Below are positions 1-8,046 of a stretch of 64,000 bases of DNA, piece after piece. A program made the position numbers and the translations under genes. Positions within the stretch are counted from its first letter, which is position 1. Every line of letters starts with the position of its first letter. The DNA is from Paenibacillus sp. EZ-K15 (lineage in GTDB: Bacteria; Bacillota; Bacilli; Paenibacillales; Paenibacillaceae). A model generated the notes under the pieces. It made no database searches. It was not told where the DNA came from and saw only the letters and a program-made list of their open reading frames with translations. The DNA lies in NCBI RefSeq assembly GCF_002573715.1, contig NZ_PDHM01000018.1, positions 84,000 to 147,999 of the forward strand, in the 5' to 3' direction.

Positions 1-33
1 CCTTCTCGGTGCTGAAAATCGACCTTTTTGAAC
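1..33 (-). repeat. Edge-truncated copy of the 168-bp palindromic repeat
   Basis: Read on the minus strand, this stretch begins with GTTCAAAAAGGTC and continues through a TTTTCAGCACCGAGAAGG block. That matches the left end of the complete element at 17175-17342, with a few substitutions near the terminal repeat. The rest of the copy lies outside the window. It sits just downstream of the gene at 40-504. Confidence 0.75.
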
Positions 34-39
34 ACGCAC

Positions 40-504
40 TTACACGCTTTTTTCGCTGTCCAGGCCAAGCTTCACATACATTTCGCGAGAATAGCCCTGC
101 AGCTTTTGCTCTAACGCTTGAGCCTGGTCCTTAAATGCGGTCAGCTCCCGAATCATTCGGGAACGGCCAGCCGGACTGAACGTCTCATGAATCCGTTCTT
201 TGAAATAATCATGAACGATGTAGTTACGCTGCTTCCAGACTTCTTTTAATTGAAGTGTTTCTTCTTCGGAGAATGGAAAGTAATGCTGGATCTCGTGTAC
301 CAGTTGGCCCAGAGAGCTGCTTAATTTCCGATGATATAATTGGGTGAAATCTTCTTCTGAAGGCACATTCCCTTGGGAAAGCTTGATCAGCATCAACAGA
401 TTCGCGAGCTGCTGCTCAAGCGCCTGTGAATAATACACCGCTAATCCGAAATAGGCAAACAGCTCTTTGGAGTGGTCACTATCCATCAGTCGAGATTGTT
501 TCAT
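40..504 (-). CDS. HEPN-like hypothetical protein
   Basis: A 154-aa, mostly alpha-helical, soluble protein without signal peptide or membrane segment. About two thirds along it carries QRNYIVHDYF, which fits the R-N-x-x-x-H catalytic motif of HEPN nucleases such as HepT-type proteins; that family link is inferred from the motif and helical character only. The start ATG follows GAGGAGG at good spacing. No nucleotidyltransferase antitoxin partner is visible: upstream is an ABC permease 79 bp away, and downstream is a repeat copy and the window edge. It could be an RNase, or a HEPN-fold protein of unknown function. Real gene with high confidence, function uncertain. Confidence 0.8.
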   Translation of the reverse strand: MKQSRLMDSDHSKELFAYFGLAVYYSQALEQQLANLLMLIKLSQGNVPSEEDFTQLYHRKLSSSLGQLVHEIQHYFPFSEEETLQLKEVWKQRNYIVHDYFKERIHETFSPAGRSRMIRELTAFKDQAQALEQKLQGYSREMYVKLGLDSEKSV

Positions 505-583
505 GGTATCCTCCTCTAGTATTGGCTGTCTTTACCGTTTCTATTTGTGTATATCCCTATGGTAAAGGAAGATTCCTCCTACT

Positions 584-1312
584 TCAACCTACTTTTCGGA
601 TTATGCTTGCCGCATCCTTACGACAGGCCGTCCATAGATAAACAGCCAGCAAAATAAAGCTGTAAATGAACGTGTACGCAATCGTCATGAATAACACGAA
701 CTGGGAACGCTCGTCAGCATGAATGAACATGTCAATCATAACAGAGACAGGCGGCAGAACATAAGGAATCAATCTCAAATAAGCAAGATCATCCTGAACG
801 ATAGATTGCCCGGCTAAGGAAATAACGATAACGATTAACAGCCATCCTGCCGCTCTTCCCTGATTCTCCATAAAGCCAAACTGAAAAAATACGGACAGAG
901 AAATCCCGAGCAAGGACAATGCAACATGTCCTAGATAACCCAATGCAAACTGGGATAATGTAATCGGCTTATCAAACATTCCAAATACGATTGGATAAAG
1001 GACGGCAAATAAACTGAACAGGATAGATAGAAGCGTTACGGTTACATATTGGGCGGCATAATATCGTATGGCCTTCCCACTGTGAACGATCAGGAGCATC
1101 GTTTGACGCCCTTGATCATGATTGAGAAAGTTCAAACCAAGCCAAGCTGAGCCAACAAACAGAAATGCAGCCGTTACCGCATAACTGTCCATGATCGGGT
1201 TGGGCCGGTAGGAGTAGATAAACACCACCGATATCAACATGAAGGCAATCGGAGCGAAATATCGATAGGATCTCGTGTAACTAGCAAGCATGTAACGAAT
1301 CAATGATCCCAT
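584..1312 (-). CDS. ABC transporter permease
   Basis: A 242-aa integral membrane protein with about six hydrophobic helices, starting soon after residue 15 and ending near residue 230, and no recognisable extracellular domain. It resembles the small permeases of ABC-2-type exporters. Its ATG overlaps the stop codon of the upstream ATPase gene (TAATG), so the two are translationally coupled and presumably form one transporter. The substrate cannot be told from sequence; partners of this kind often export lipids, antibiotics or peptides, or protect against membrane stress. Confidence 0.8.
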   Translation of the reverse strand: MGSLIRYMLASYTRSYRYFAPIAFMLISVVFIYSYRPNPIMDSYAVTAAFLFVGSAWLGLNFLNHDQGRQTMLLIVHSGKAIRYYAAQYVTVTLLSILFSLFAVLYPIVFGMFDKPITLSQFALGYLGHVALSLLGISLSVFFQFGFMENQGRAAGWLLIVIVISLAGQSIVQDDLAYLRLIPYVLPPVSVMIDMFIHADERSQFVLFMTIAYTFIYSFILLAVYLWTACRKDAASIIRKVG

Positions 1313-2202
1313 TATGCTCCCTCACCTTCCATTGATTGACCGGGGCTTGGGTACACTTGCTCTGTCATCTCTCCGCTCCAGGGCTCCAGCCGTGTCAGCG
1401 ATCCGCCTGACTGTAAAATATCCAGCAGCATTTCATCCACAACCTGCCGCGACACGACCATCGATGTTGGATTACCTCTCGATATCCAGTAATGAAACCC
1501 TGAACGGCGTTCCAGTTCCAGCATTTTGTCCTGAGAAACACGCGAGAATTCCAGCTTCATCCGTCCCATCTCCGAACCGGTTTCCAGCATTCCGTCCCGT
1601 TCGATCCGTCCCCGGCGGAGCTGCGTTACACGGTCGGCCAGCGAAGCAATAAGCAACGGCTCGTGAACGGACATCACAATCGCTGTTCCTTGTCTTTTGA
1701 TTTCACTTAGAATGCCAATCATCTCCATTTGAGAAGCCTCGTCCAGTCCCGACAGAGGCTCATCCAGAACCAATAGATCGGGCTGACGAAGCAGGGCCTG
1801 CATGATGTTGACTTTTTGCAGCATCCCCTTGGAGCATAGGGTCATCTTCATGTCCTGCAGCTGAAACACGTTCAACATCGCATCTATTCGCTTTCCTGCT
1901 TCTTGCTTGTTCATACCCTGAATGGCGGCCATATGGCGCAAGTATTCAGAAGGACGAAATCGAAGCGCAGGAAATCGCTCCGGAACATATCCGACGCGAA
2001 GCGAGGATTCATATTCGACCCGGGATCCTTCCGATGGGTTAGCAAGCCCGGCTATTACATGCAGTAGGGTGCTCTTTCCAGCGCCGTTGCTTCCTGTAAC
2101 AGCAACGCATTCGGCTCGGGAAATGCTCCAGGTAATGTTATGTAAGACGGCGAATTTGCCGAAACGCTTGTGTACTCCGTTCAATTCCAGCAGCTCTTGC
2201 AA
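1312..2202 (-). CDS. ABC transporter ATP-binding protein
   Basis: ATPase subunit of about 296 aa. Walker A is GSNGAGKST near residue 40, Walker B is LLVLDEP with the following SGLDEA D-loop, and the usual LSGGQ signature is replaced by CSKGMLQ, a variant seen in ABC-2 exporter ATPases. A C-terminal extension of roughly 80 aa follows the nucleotide-binding domain. I place the start at a TTG nine bases after AGGAG; an in-frame TTG three codons earlier sits directly against the SD and is less likely. It is coupled to the permease gene by a one-base overlap. It powers export by the permease; the substrate is unknown. Confidence 0.85.
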   Translation of the reverse strand: MQELLELNGVHKRFGKFAVLHNITWSISRAECVAVTGSNGAGKSTLLHVIAGLANPSEGSRVEYESSLRVGYVPERFPALRFRPSEYLRHMAAIQGMNKQEAGKRIDAMLNVFQLQDMKMTLCSKGMLQKVNIMQALLRQPDLLVLDEPLSGLDEASQMEMIGILSEIKRQGTAIVMSVHEPLLIASLADRVTQLRRGRIERDGMLETGSEMGRMKLEFSRVSQDKMLELERRSGFHYWISRGNPTSMVVSRQVVDEMLLDILQSGGSLTRLEPWSGEMTEQVYPSPGQSMEGEGA

Positions 2203-2395
2203 ACATTTCAACTCCTGTTCACTTAATCTGGTGTTATATGTATTGTAGAGCTATTTTACCTGAAAGCACAACACTTCAAGCTCCATGAACAAAGGTGCGG
2301 TTATCTCACATAACACGAAAATCCAGCGTTTATTCCGGCTACGAGGCTATTATCAAAAAGCATCGGAGGTCACGGGCAGGAAGATAAAATAAGCA

Positions 2396-2417
2396 AAGGC
2401 GGCCTAATGGCCGCCTT
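2396..2417 (-). terminator. Rho-independent terminator, hairpin AAGGCGGCC/GGCCGCCTT
   Basis: A perfect 9-bp stem with a four-base loop lies 16 nt past the stop of the relic at 2433-2606, on the minus strand. It would end transcripts coming from the vWA lipoprotein gene. The T-tract on the minus side is interrupted (TTTGCTTATTTTATC). Confidence 0.65.
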
Positions 2418-2432
2418 GTTAATCATTCTTTC

Positions 2433-2606
2433 TTAACGTTCACCTTGGTCATAACCCTTTTCTGATTGACCCAATCCATTTACGCTGTCATCATCGCGCC
2501 CGTTGAACCTGCCACTTCAAACGATTCAATCTCTCCTGATCCGGCGCCTGCGTTTAGCGCAGCGCCTATGGCCTCTTCGGCATGACCTTTGGCTCACATG
2601 AGTCAC
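2433..2606 (-). pseudogene. Decayed small gene of about 57 codons, family unknown
   Basis: Two overlapping frames join into a protein-like string. One frame reads KGHAEEAIGAALNAGAGSG then EIESFEVAGSTG; the next reads RDDDSVNGLGQ then SEKGYDQGER and a TAA stop. One frameshift near 2505 and another near 2590, plus a TGA near the start, would be needed to make it continuous. The terminator hairpin right after the TAA supports a former gene. I do not recognise the family. It starts 13 bp after the vWA lipoprotein stop, so it may once have been the last gene of that operon. Confidence 0.4.
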
Positions 2607-2619
2607 ATTGCTTTAACCG

Positions 2620-4035
2620 CTAATTATTTTGCTTATTCTCCAGATCTTCGATATTCTTATCGCCTTCATTCTTGTAATCGTCATAAACCTGGTTTCCATT
2701 TTTAGTGACTTCGTCATATAAACGTCTCCCTGTATCACGAGCATAATTCCATGCGAAATTCTTACGATTAGTAACCTGCATCCAGATCTCACCGTGAGGG
2801 ATATCATTTCCGTATTTAGTTTCTAGAACCCGAAGGGCTGCTAGCAGATTATCATATTCTTTGTTCGCTAGAATTTGCATATCCATTTCTGTAGTATTGA
2901 TAGCTCCCTGCTTCCGTATGACTTGTGTATTTGCCTCTCCTTCTCCTTTTATTTGCCACGTCTTCCACTCGCCGAGTAATTTGATATACGCTTTATTGAG
3001 ATAATTTTTTAGTGATTCGTCATTATTTACAGAAGTGAACTCTCCACCTCCAGATGAAGCAACTTGTCGAAGCAATTTCTGTCCTTCGTTATCCACATCA
3101 AAGCCAATAATATTTACAACGGTCTTCACTTTGGATTGGTTGAGTTCTTTGGCAATCTGTACTGGATTACCTCCACATGTTTCAATTCCATCACTAACCA
3201 CATATACGACCGAATCGGTTGTCTCGGGATTAATATCTTGTTTTACAGATTCCAGAGCATTTGCAATGGGTGTCCATCCAGCTGGTTTTACGCCTTGTAG
3301 TGCCGTTTTCATTTGATTTGCCTGGTCACCTTGGCCATGAAATATTTCTTCTGTACTGTTACATGATACTTGTTTATCTTTCTGACTTCCTGTTCCTTTA
3401 TGTCCATATACCCGCAAAGATACTTCTGCATTTTCAGGTAATTTATCTGCGAAGATCTGTATAGCTTCTTTGGCAGAGTCCATTTTTGATTTGCCATTGA
3501 TCTGCGCTTTCATGCTGCCACTGGCATCAAGTAGGATCGAAATGTGTAATTTCCTACTTGCGGGTAATGTGATGTTTCCATTAGGTCGCTCAATATCCAC
3601 TTTAACTTCTGTGTCATATTCTTTGAAAGTGGTTATATAAGAGCGATAATCTTCAGCCAATAGAAGGAGAAGTTCTTCAGTATATTGATCAACAGTCAAG
3701 TCATTCGGTAATTGATCCACAGCTTCCTTAACTTTCTGTTCATCATAATTGGAACCGGCAAAACGTCCTGGTGGTTTCATTAATGTTTCTTCATCGGTCA
3801 AGGAAGTCTGAGGTTCACTTTGATTAGAGTCCGGTGGACTCTGAATTTCTGAGCTGGGTTCATTTTGATCTGAACCTGATGGGGTCTGAATGTTTGAAGG
3901 GTTCTTTTCTGGTTCAATACTTTGCGTAGAATCCGATGAGTCAGGAATTTTAAAAGCATTCTTATCTGTTTCATTACTGCAACCTGCAAGGAATAAGATT
4001 AACATCATAAAAATGAAGATAGATCTTCGAAACAT
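2620..4035 (-). CDS. vWA-domain lipoprotein
   Basis: A 471-aa secreted lipoprotein. The N-terminus is a classic type II signal peptide with the lipobox LAGC (Cys about residue 19), followed by a Ser/Pro/Glu/Gln-rich linker with repeated SPPDSNQSEP-like segments to about residue 85. The von Willebrand factor A domain begins near residue 163 with the MIDAS motif DASGS (about residue 171) and conserved VSDGIETCGG later. The C-terminal 110 aa are charged and helical. Start chosen at the ATG after AGAGGTGAG. Such proteins sit on the outer face of the membrane and bind partners through a metal ion; the ligand is unknown. Confidence 0.88.
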   Translation of the reverse strand: MFRRSIFIFMMLILFLAGCSNETDKNAFKIPDSSDSTQSIEPEKNPSNIQTPSGSDQNEPSSEIQSPPDSNQSEPQTSLTDEETLMKPPGRFAGSNYDEQKVKEAVDQLPNDLTVDQYTEELLLLLAEDYRSYITTFKEYDTEVKVDIERPNGNITLPASRKLHISILLDASGSMKAQINGKSKMDSAKEAIQIFADKLPENAEVSLRVYGHKGTGSQKDKQVSCNSTEEIFHGQGDQANQMKTALQGVKPAGWTPIANALESVKQDINPETTDSVVYVVSDGIETCGGNPVQIAKELNQSKVKTVVNIIGFDVDNEGQKLLRQVASSGGGEFTSVNNDESLKNYLNKAYIKLLGEWKTWQIKGEGEANTQVIRKQGAINTTEMDMQILANKEYDNLLAALRVLETKYGNDIPHGEIWMQVTNRKNFAWNYARDTGRRLYDEVTKNGNQVYDDYKNEGDKNIEDLENKQNN

Positions 4036-4045
4036 CAACTCACCT

Positions 4046-4177
4046 CTAATTAATAATCTTCTGATACATAAACAAATGATTATCCATCCATCCGGAGTTC
4101 ATTTGGATTACCGCTGCTTGCGAGATCATGCCAATGAATAGGCTGGTAAGGGAAATTTGGAACCCCCCCTCTCGTAT
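4046..4177 (-). CDS. Possible 43-aa peptide lacking a standard start codon
   Basis: An open frame ends with TAG only a few bases before the SD of the vWA lipoprotein gene, encoding REGGFQISLTSLFIGMIS and then QAAVIQMNSGWMDNHLF. A strong AAGGAGG lies at 4187-4193, but the in-frame codon at the right distance is ATA (4177-4175), not ATG/GTG/TTG. The nearest in-frame standard start is at 4273, upstream of that SD. There is also a run of seven G at 4163-4169, a possible frameshift hotspot. Either a gene with a mutated start, a near-cognate start, or a chance frame. Function not recognised. Confidence 0.3.
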   Translation of the reverse strand: MREGGFQISLTSLFIGMISQAAVIQMNSGWMDNHLFMYQKIIN

Positions 4178-4273
4178 TCGTACTTCCCTCCTTAATCTAA
4201 GTGTTGTTATAAGGACCCGAATCTCCTGTGTCTTTCCAAAATCATACACTACAATCAAGTAATTAACACCCAA

Positions 4274-4875
4274 TAATGGATAATCGAATAAATATTAGAC
4301 TTTCTTCCCATAACCATTGAACCATAAAGCGGACCCACCAGCTCTTATCGTAAATAAAGTGGTGAACTTTATCATGATATTCAAGATTCTTGATCGTAAT
4401 TTATAAAATCTTGATACTTCGTAATTAAATGCCGAATAGCCCTGTGCAACAACACTTGATATCGTTTAGCAGGTTAACCGTTTAAACAAGAACTTAATAT
4501 CATTTTTGCAATCCTCAGCACCTGTATAGAGCGTCTGCAAAGCCTCGATTTTGGCAAAGATGAGTACACTTCGATAGCAAAAATTGATTGAAAAAGCAAA
4601 AACAGCTCGTTCATCTGACGATGAACGAGCTGTTTTTGCTCCCCTACTACACTGCGGATTTGCCTTACCAAAATCAATATCTGAGCATAGCCACGAACTT
4701 TCACGAATTCCAAAGTGACCGGTTTCCTGCGCCAACATCCGCTTGAACATGTCTTTAGTGGACTTTGATAACGTCGGGTACTGTAGAAGTTGATCCAGAG
4801 CCACTTAGGGCGGTGGCTTCACAGATTATTAAACCGTATTTATTATTTATGTAGGTGAGGGTATCCTTTTCCCCT
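4274..4875. other. 602-bp AT-rich intergenic region
   Basis: No gene is supported. It holds a very strong hairpin at 4595-4640 and a weaker hairpin just past the ROK gene (AGCCAC/GTGGCT near 4798-4819). An open frame of 112 codons spanning 4466-4804 is read through the palindrome and has no family resemblance or good SD, so I do not call it. Confidence 0.6.
4595..4640. terminator. Perfect 21-bp-stem hairpin, likely bidirectional terminator
   Basis: AGCAAAAACAGCTCG... pairs perfectly over 21 bases with its complement around a four-base TGAC loop. The stem ends carry A-runs on one side and T-runs on the other, so it could terminate in both directions. It lies about 235 bp downstream of the ROK regulator gene. 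Confidence 0.6.
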
Positions 4876-6096
4876 CTAATCGCTTATTTCATCCAAGTAT
4901 TTTTCAAACACAATCGTCCCTGCGCCAACGATGCCCGCATGTTCTCCCAACTCGGAGGGCTGCAGCACCATTTTATTATGGAAGCTGGACAGGCTTCTGT
5001 TAAAGGATGTTTCTTTAACATGATTGAAGAAATCCGGGTAACAATTAGCCAGTACTCCGCCAAGGATGATGGTCTCCGGTGTAAGCAGATTTATGATATT
5101 GGCCAGGGATATACCGACATAACGTGCCGATTCGTGCAGTATATTGGCAGCCAATTGATCTCCAGCCAGCCCAGCATTGATTACATCAACTACATCCAGA
5201 CCATGATCATCGCCATTAAAATAAGAACTAAGAGAACTTGCAGCCCCACCTCCTAACTCCTCACCCACTCTGCGGACGATGGCAATCCCCGACGCAATCG
5301 CTTCAAGGCAGCCGTCATTACCGCAATTGCAGCGCGGACCGTCGATATCGATCGTACAGTGCCCAATCTCACCGGCTCCATAGGGATAACCTTGATATAT
5401 TTTCTGGTTGAAAATCAGTCCGCTCCCGATCCCGATATCCGCATCCACGTACACCAGATTGTTGAAATGCCGGCCGTTTCCATACCATAACTCACCGAGT
5501 GCCATTACGTTAGCGTCCTTCTCAACATGGGTTGGAAGCTCCGTATTCTCCTCGATCAGTTCCTTTAATCGTACTTGATGCAGACCGGGTAGATTGGGCG
5601 GAGACAGAATTTTGCCTTGAACCGGATCAAGCGGTCCGGGAGCTCCTACGCCGATGCCGATAATTTCGGACTCCAGGCCTGACTTGTCCAGTACAGCTTG
5701 TATCGTGGATATAATAATATTCACTACGCTGCCGCGATTGGCGCTATCTTCAAAGGAGCAACGTTCCTCCAACAACATTTTCCCTTGCAAATTAATGACT
5801 GCCGCCCGTACGGAGGATGCGCTAATATGAACTCCGACTGTGTACATATCGGCGGGATTCAACGAGATGAGCTTGGGCTTCCTGCCACGGCTGGATTCAT
5901 CATATAACCCGGCTTCAATGATTAATCGCTCCTTCATCAGCTCTTCCACCAGATTGTTAACGGCCGTAAACGTCAAGTTCATCTTGGCTGCGATTTCCGC
6001 TTTCGTTAAACTGCCGTAGTCACGTAGCAGCGCGATAATGCCGATACGATTCAGGTTCCGGACATGCCGATTGTTCTTACCAACTGAACTATTCAT
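4876..6096 (-). CDS. ROK-family transcriptional regulator (XylR/NagC type)
   Basis: A 406-aa protein with an N-terminal winged helix-turn-helix (about residues 15-65) fused to a ROK sugar-kinase-like domain. The ROK zinc motif CNCGNDGCLE is intact near residues 256-265 and GEIGH lies near 242. The ATP-site loop reads DIGIGSGLI. EKDAN near 192-196 replaces the END(A)N seen in glucokinases, but the Asp is kept, so sugar binding is likely. Such proteins repress sugar catabolic genes until a sugar binds. No sugar operon adjoins it, so the target is unknown; it could act on its own promoter or at a distance. Confidence 0.88.
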   Translation of the reverse strand: MNSSVGKNNRHVRNLNRIGIIALLRDYGSLTKAEIAAKMNLTFTAVNNLVEELMKERLIIEAGLYDESSRGRKPKLISLNPADMYTVGVHISASSVRAAVINLQGKMLLEERCSFEDSANRGSVVNIIISTIQAVLDKSGLESEIIGIGVGAPGPLDPVQGKILSPPNLPGLHQVRLKELIEENTELPTHVEKDANVMALGELWYGNGRHFNNLVYVDADIGIGSGLIFNQKIYQGYPYGAGEIGHCTIDIDGPRCNCGNDGCLEAIASGIAIVRRVGEELGGGAASSLSSYFNGDDHGLDVVDVINAGLAGDQLAANILHESARYVGISLANIINLLTPETIILGGVLANCYPDFFNHVKETSFNRSLSSFHNKMVLQPSELGEHAGIVGAGTIVFEKYLDEISD

Positions 6097-6420
6097 ATTA
6101 CAACCTCATTCTTTTACCTATAATTGAACTTGCCTTCTCACACATCTATCATAGGGGAAAATTCGGAGTTAGTAAAATTCCTCTAGGTGGTCTCGCAGAG
6201 AAAATGTCCTTGGAGTCTGGCCTGGAATCTTATGTACGCCGACCCCAAACCCGGCGAAGCCGGGCCAACAGAGAGGCTTGGAATCTGGCCAAAATTGCCG
6301 TTTTCCACGTTGAAGCGGATCAGTACACCGGACCTGAAGACACTTCACTCACAACCAAAAGCCTGATCTCCCGCTTCGGAAATCAGGCTTTGTTATATCG
6401 CACGATAGAGACTGGTTAAC
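6097..6420. other. 324-bp intergenic region
   Basis: Holds the upstream region of the ROK gene, a small perfect hairpin CCCGGC-GAA-GCCGGG at 6250-6264, and the terminator of the copper-storage gene at 6357-6391. A 71-codon plus-strand frame at 6204-6419 runs through the terminator and has no SD, so it is not called. Confidence 0.6.
6357..6391 (-). terminator. Terminator of the copper-storage-type gene
   Basis: On the minus strand AAAGCCTGAT ... ATCAGGCTTTT forms a stem around a GC-rich loop about 30 nt beyond the stop codon at 6421. Confidence 0.75.
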
Positions 6421-6759
6421 TTACATGTGATTTAGCATTTCGCGGCATGCTTCAGCACATTTCCGGCACGCCTCGGCACATTGTTTGCAGTGCTCGTGAT
6501 CATGCTTCCCGCATTCTTCCGCACAAGCCAGGCATGCCTTGATGCATAGTTCGCAAATTTCCTTAACGTAAGGACTTTTCCGTGACATGGCTTGAGCCGC
6601 AAACGCGCATATATCGGCACACTCTCTGTCGAGCGTTATACAATCGCGAAGCATGGCCAGTTCATATTCTTTCAGACAGGATACATAGCATACATTGCAA
6701 GCGTTCATACATTGGAGACATGCTTCAATACATTCTTTATATTTGAGTTCATTTAACAT
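6421..6759 (-). CDS. Cysteine-rich copper-storage-type protein (DUF326/Csp-like)
   Basis: A 112-aa, fully helical protein with 19 cysteines arranged mainly as CxxC and CxxxC on successive helix turns, for example CLQCMNACNVC and CKQCAEACRKC, plus a HDHEHC patch. This is the pattern of Csp-type four-helix bundles, which fill their core with Cu(I) thiolates (established for Csp1/Csp3; B. subtilis has the related YhjQ). No signal peptide, so a cytosolic Csp3-like store is likely. Start set at the ATG preceded by AAGGAGG; an upstream in-frame start has no SD. The His-rich COG0523 GTPase gene lies 127 bp upstream on the same strand. Confidence 0.85.
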   Translation of the reverse strand: MLNELKYKECIEACLQCMNACNVCYVSCLKEYELAMLRDCITLDRECADICAFAAQAMSRKSPYVKEICELCIKACLACAEECGKHDHEHCKQCAEACRKCAEACREMLNHM

Positions 6760-6886
6760 TGGGTAGATCCTCCTTGTAGTTATTACGCTATGCCTTTGTA
6801 TTAAACTTTGAACTGCCCTCTGAATCAAACATGGGCCAGAAAGCCCCCGTACAATTGCCCAAAAAATGATCAGGTAAGTCTGTGAC

Positions 6887-7939
6887 TTATGCCCGACTTA
6901 TCTTCCCTTCCAGCATTTCAAGCTGCTCTCGCAGCAGCGACTTCTGGAAGTGCTCCCCGATAAATACCACCACATCCGGTACTTGACCCTGGGGCGTAAT
7001 TTTCATAAAGTCGGATTCCCGGAAGGCGTACTGAAACAGAAACCGACTGTTGGTATCATTGAAGGTGAGGATGCCTTTAGCCCGGTACACATCCCTTGGC
7101 AGCCCAGCTATGAATCGCTCGAATTCCACACTGTTTACCGCATGGCTGAAATAGTAGGTGTAGGACATCACATGATCATGAGAATCGTGAGCATGTCCAT
7201 GGTCGTGGTTGTCGGCATGGTCATGGTTGTGCGCATGGTCATGTCTGTTGGCGTGCTCTTGCTTGTCTGTATGTACATGGACCTCCCTGTCCTCTCGATC
7301 ATGTACATGCGAGTGCTCATTCTGTCCATGTGGACCACCCTGCAGTAGATCTTCAAGATTCAAGTCGCAGCGCACCGCAGGAATAATCGGAGCATACGGA
7401 TTCCAGTGCTCAACCAGCTGCTGAATCGTCTCCTTGTCCTGATCGTTCACCAGGTCCATCTTATTGAGGACGAGCGCTGAGGCGGCGCGAATCTGCTCCT
7501 GCATCAAACGATACGTCTTCCCCTTCTGTTCTATGTTCAAATGCAGCAGATGCGCGGCATCCACGACGGTGATCAGTTTTTTTACATCGATTCTCATGTA
7601 TAAAGAAGCTTCCGCCGCTGCGTCCAGAATTTCCATCGGATTCGCGATCCCCGTCGCTTCAATGACGATGACATCCGGCTGTTCCCGCAAGATCAGCATC
7701 GCGATTTCAGATGATAAATCGGATCGAATGGTACAACAGATACAGCCGCTTAGCATCTCAGCCGTCGGTACCTCTTCACCGGCGACAAGGCCTTCAATGT
7801 TGACCTCGCCGATCTCGTTCATGACAATGGCCGGCCGTAAGCCCTGCTGCTTGAAGTAGGTAATGAGACGGCTAAGCAATGTCGTTTTTCCACTGCCAAG
7901 AAAACCTGATAAAATATAAATGGGTGTTACGTGCTCCAC
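6887..7939 (-). CDS. COG0523 / CobW-family GTPase metallochaperone with His-rich linker
   Basis: A 350-aa G3E-family P-loop GTPase. Walker A GSGKTT is near residues 15-20, the metal-binding CxCC motif (CICC) near 66-69, and the G4 motif NKMD near 158. A histidine-rich stretch of about 18 His lies between residues 210 and 260, before the CobW C-terminal domain. The family delivers zinc or other metals to target enzymes using GTP hydrolysis; a His-rich segment suggests zinc, nickel or cobalt binding (inference). GTG start eight bases after AAAGGAG. No Zur-type palindrome was recognised upstream. The cysteine-rich protein downstream suggests a metal-handling unit. Confidence 0.87.
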   Translation of the reverse strand: MEHVTPIYILSGFLGSGKTTLLSRLITYFKQQGLRPAIVMNEIGEVNIEGLVAGEEVPTAEMLSGCICCTIRSDLSSEIAMLILREQPDVIVIEATGIANPMEILDAAAEASLYMRIDVKKLITVVDAAHLLHLNIEQKGKTYRLMQEQIRAASALVLNKMDLVNDQDKETIQQLVEHWNPYAPIIPAVRCDLNLEDLLQGGPHGQNEHSHVHDREDREVHVHTDKQEHANRHDHAHNHDHADNHDHGHAHDSHDHVMSYTYYFSHAVNSVEFERFIAGLPRDVYRAKGILTFNDTNSRFLFQYAFRESDFMKITPQGQVPDVVVFIGEHFQKSLLREQLEMLEGKISRA

Positions 7940-8046
7940 GTTCCATACTCCTTTGCGTGCATCATGATTATGCTAGCGAGTGTACTACATTTCATCCGAC
8001 TACTGCAAGCTCACCACCATTAACTACAACAGGAGATGTCATTTCT

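Larger units (their letters stand above)
2203..2619. other. 417-bp intergenic region with gene relic and hairpin
   Basis: No intact gene. It contains a GC-rich hairpin (2396-2417), a decayed small coding sequence on the minus strand (2433-2606), and the AT-rich upstream region of the ABC operon (about 2225-2390). Confidence 0.7.

Noticed and set aside
4466-4804. 112-codon minus-strand frame in the gap before the ROK gene
   Set aside because: It reads straight through the perfect 46-bp hairpin, has no SD and no recognisable motif.
6204-6419. 71-codon plus-strand frame
   Set aside because: It runs through the terminator of the copper-storage gene and lacks an SD.
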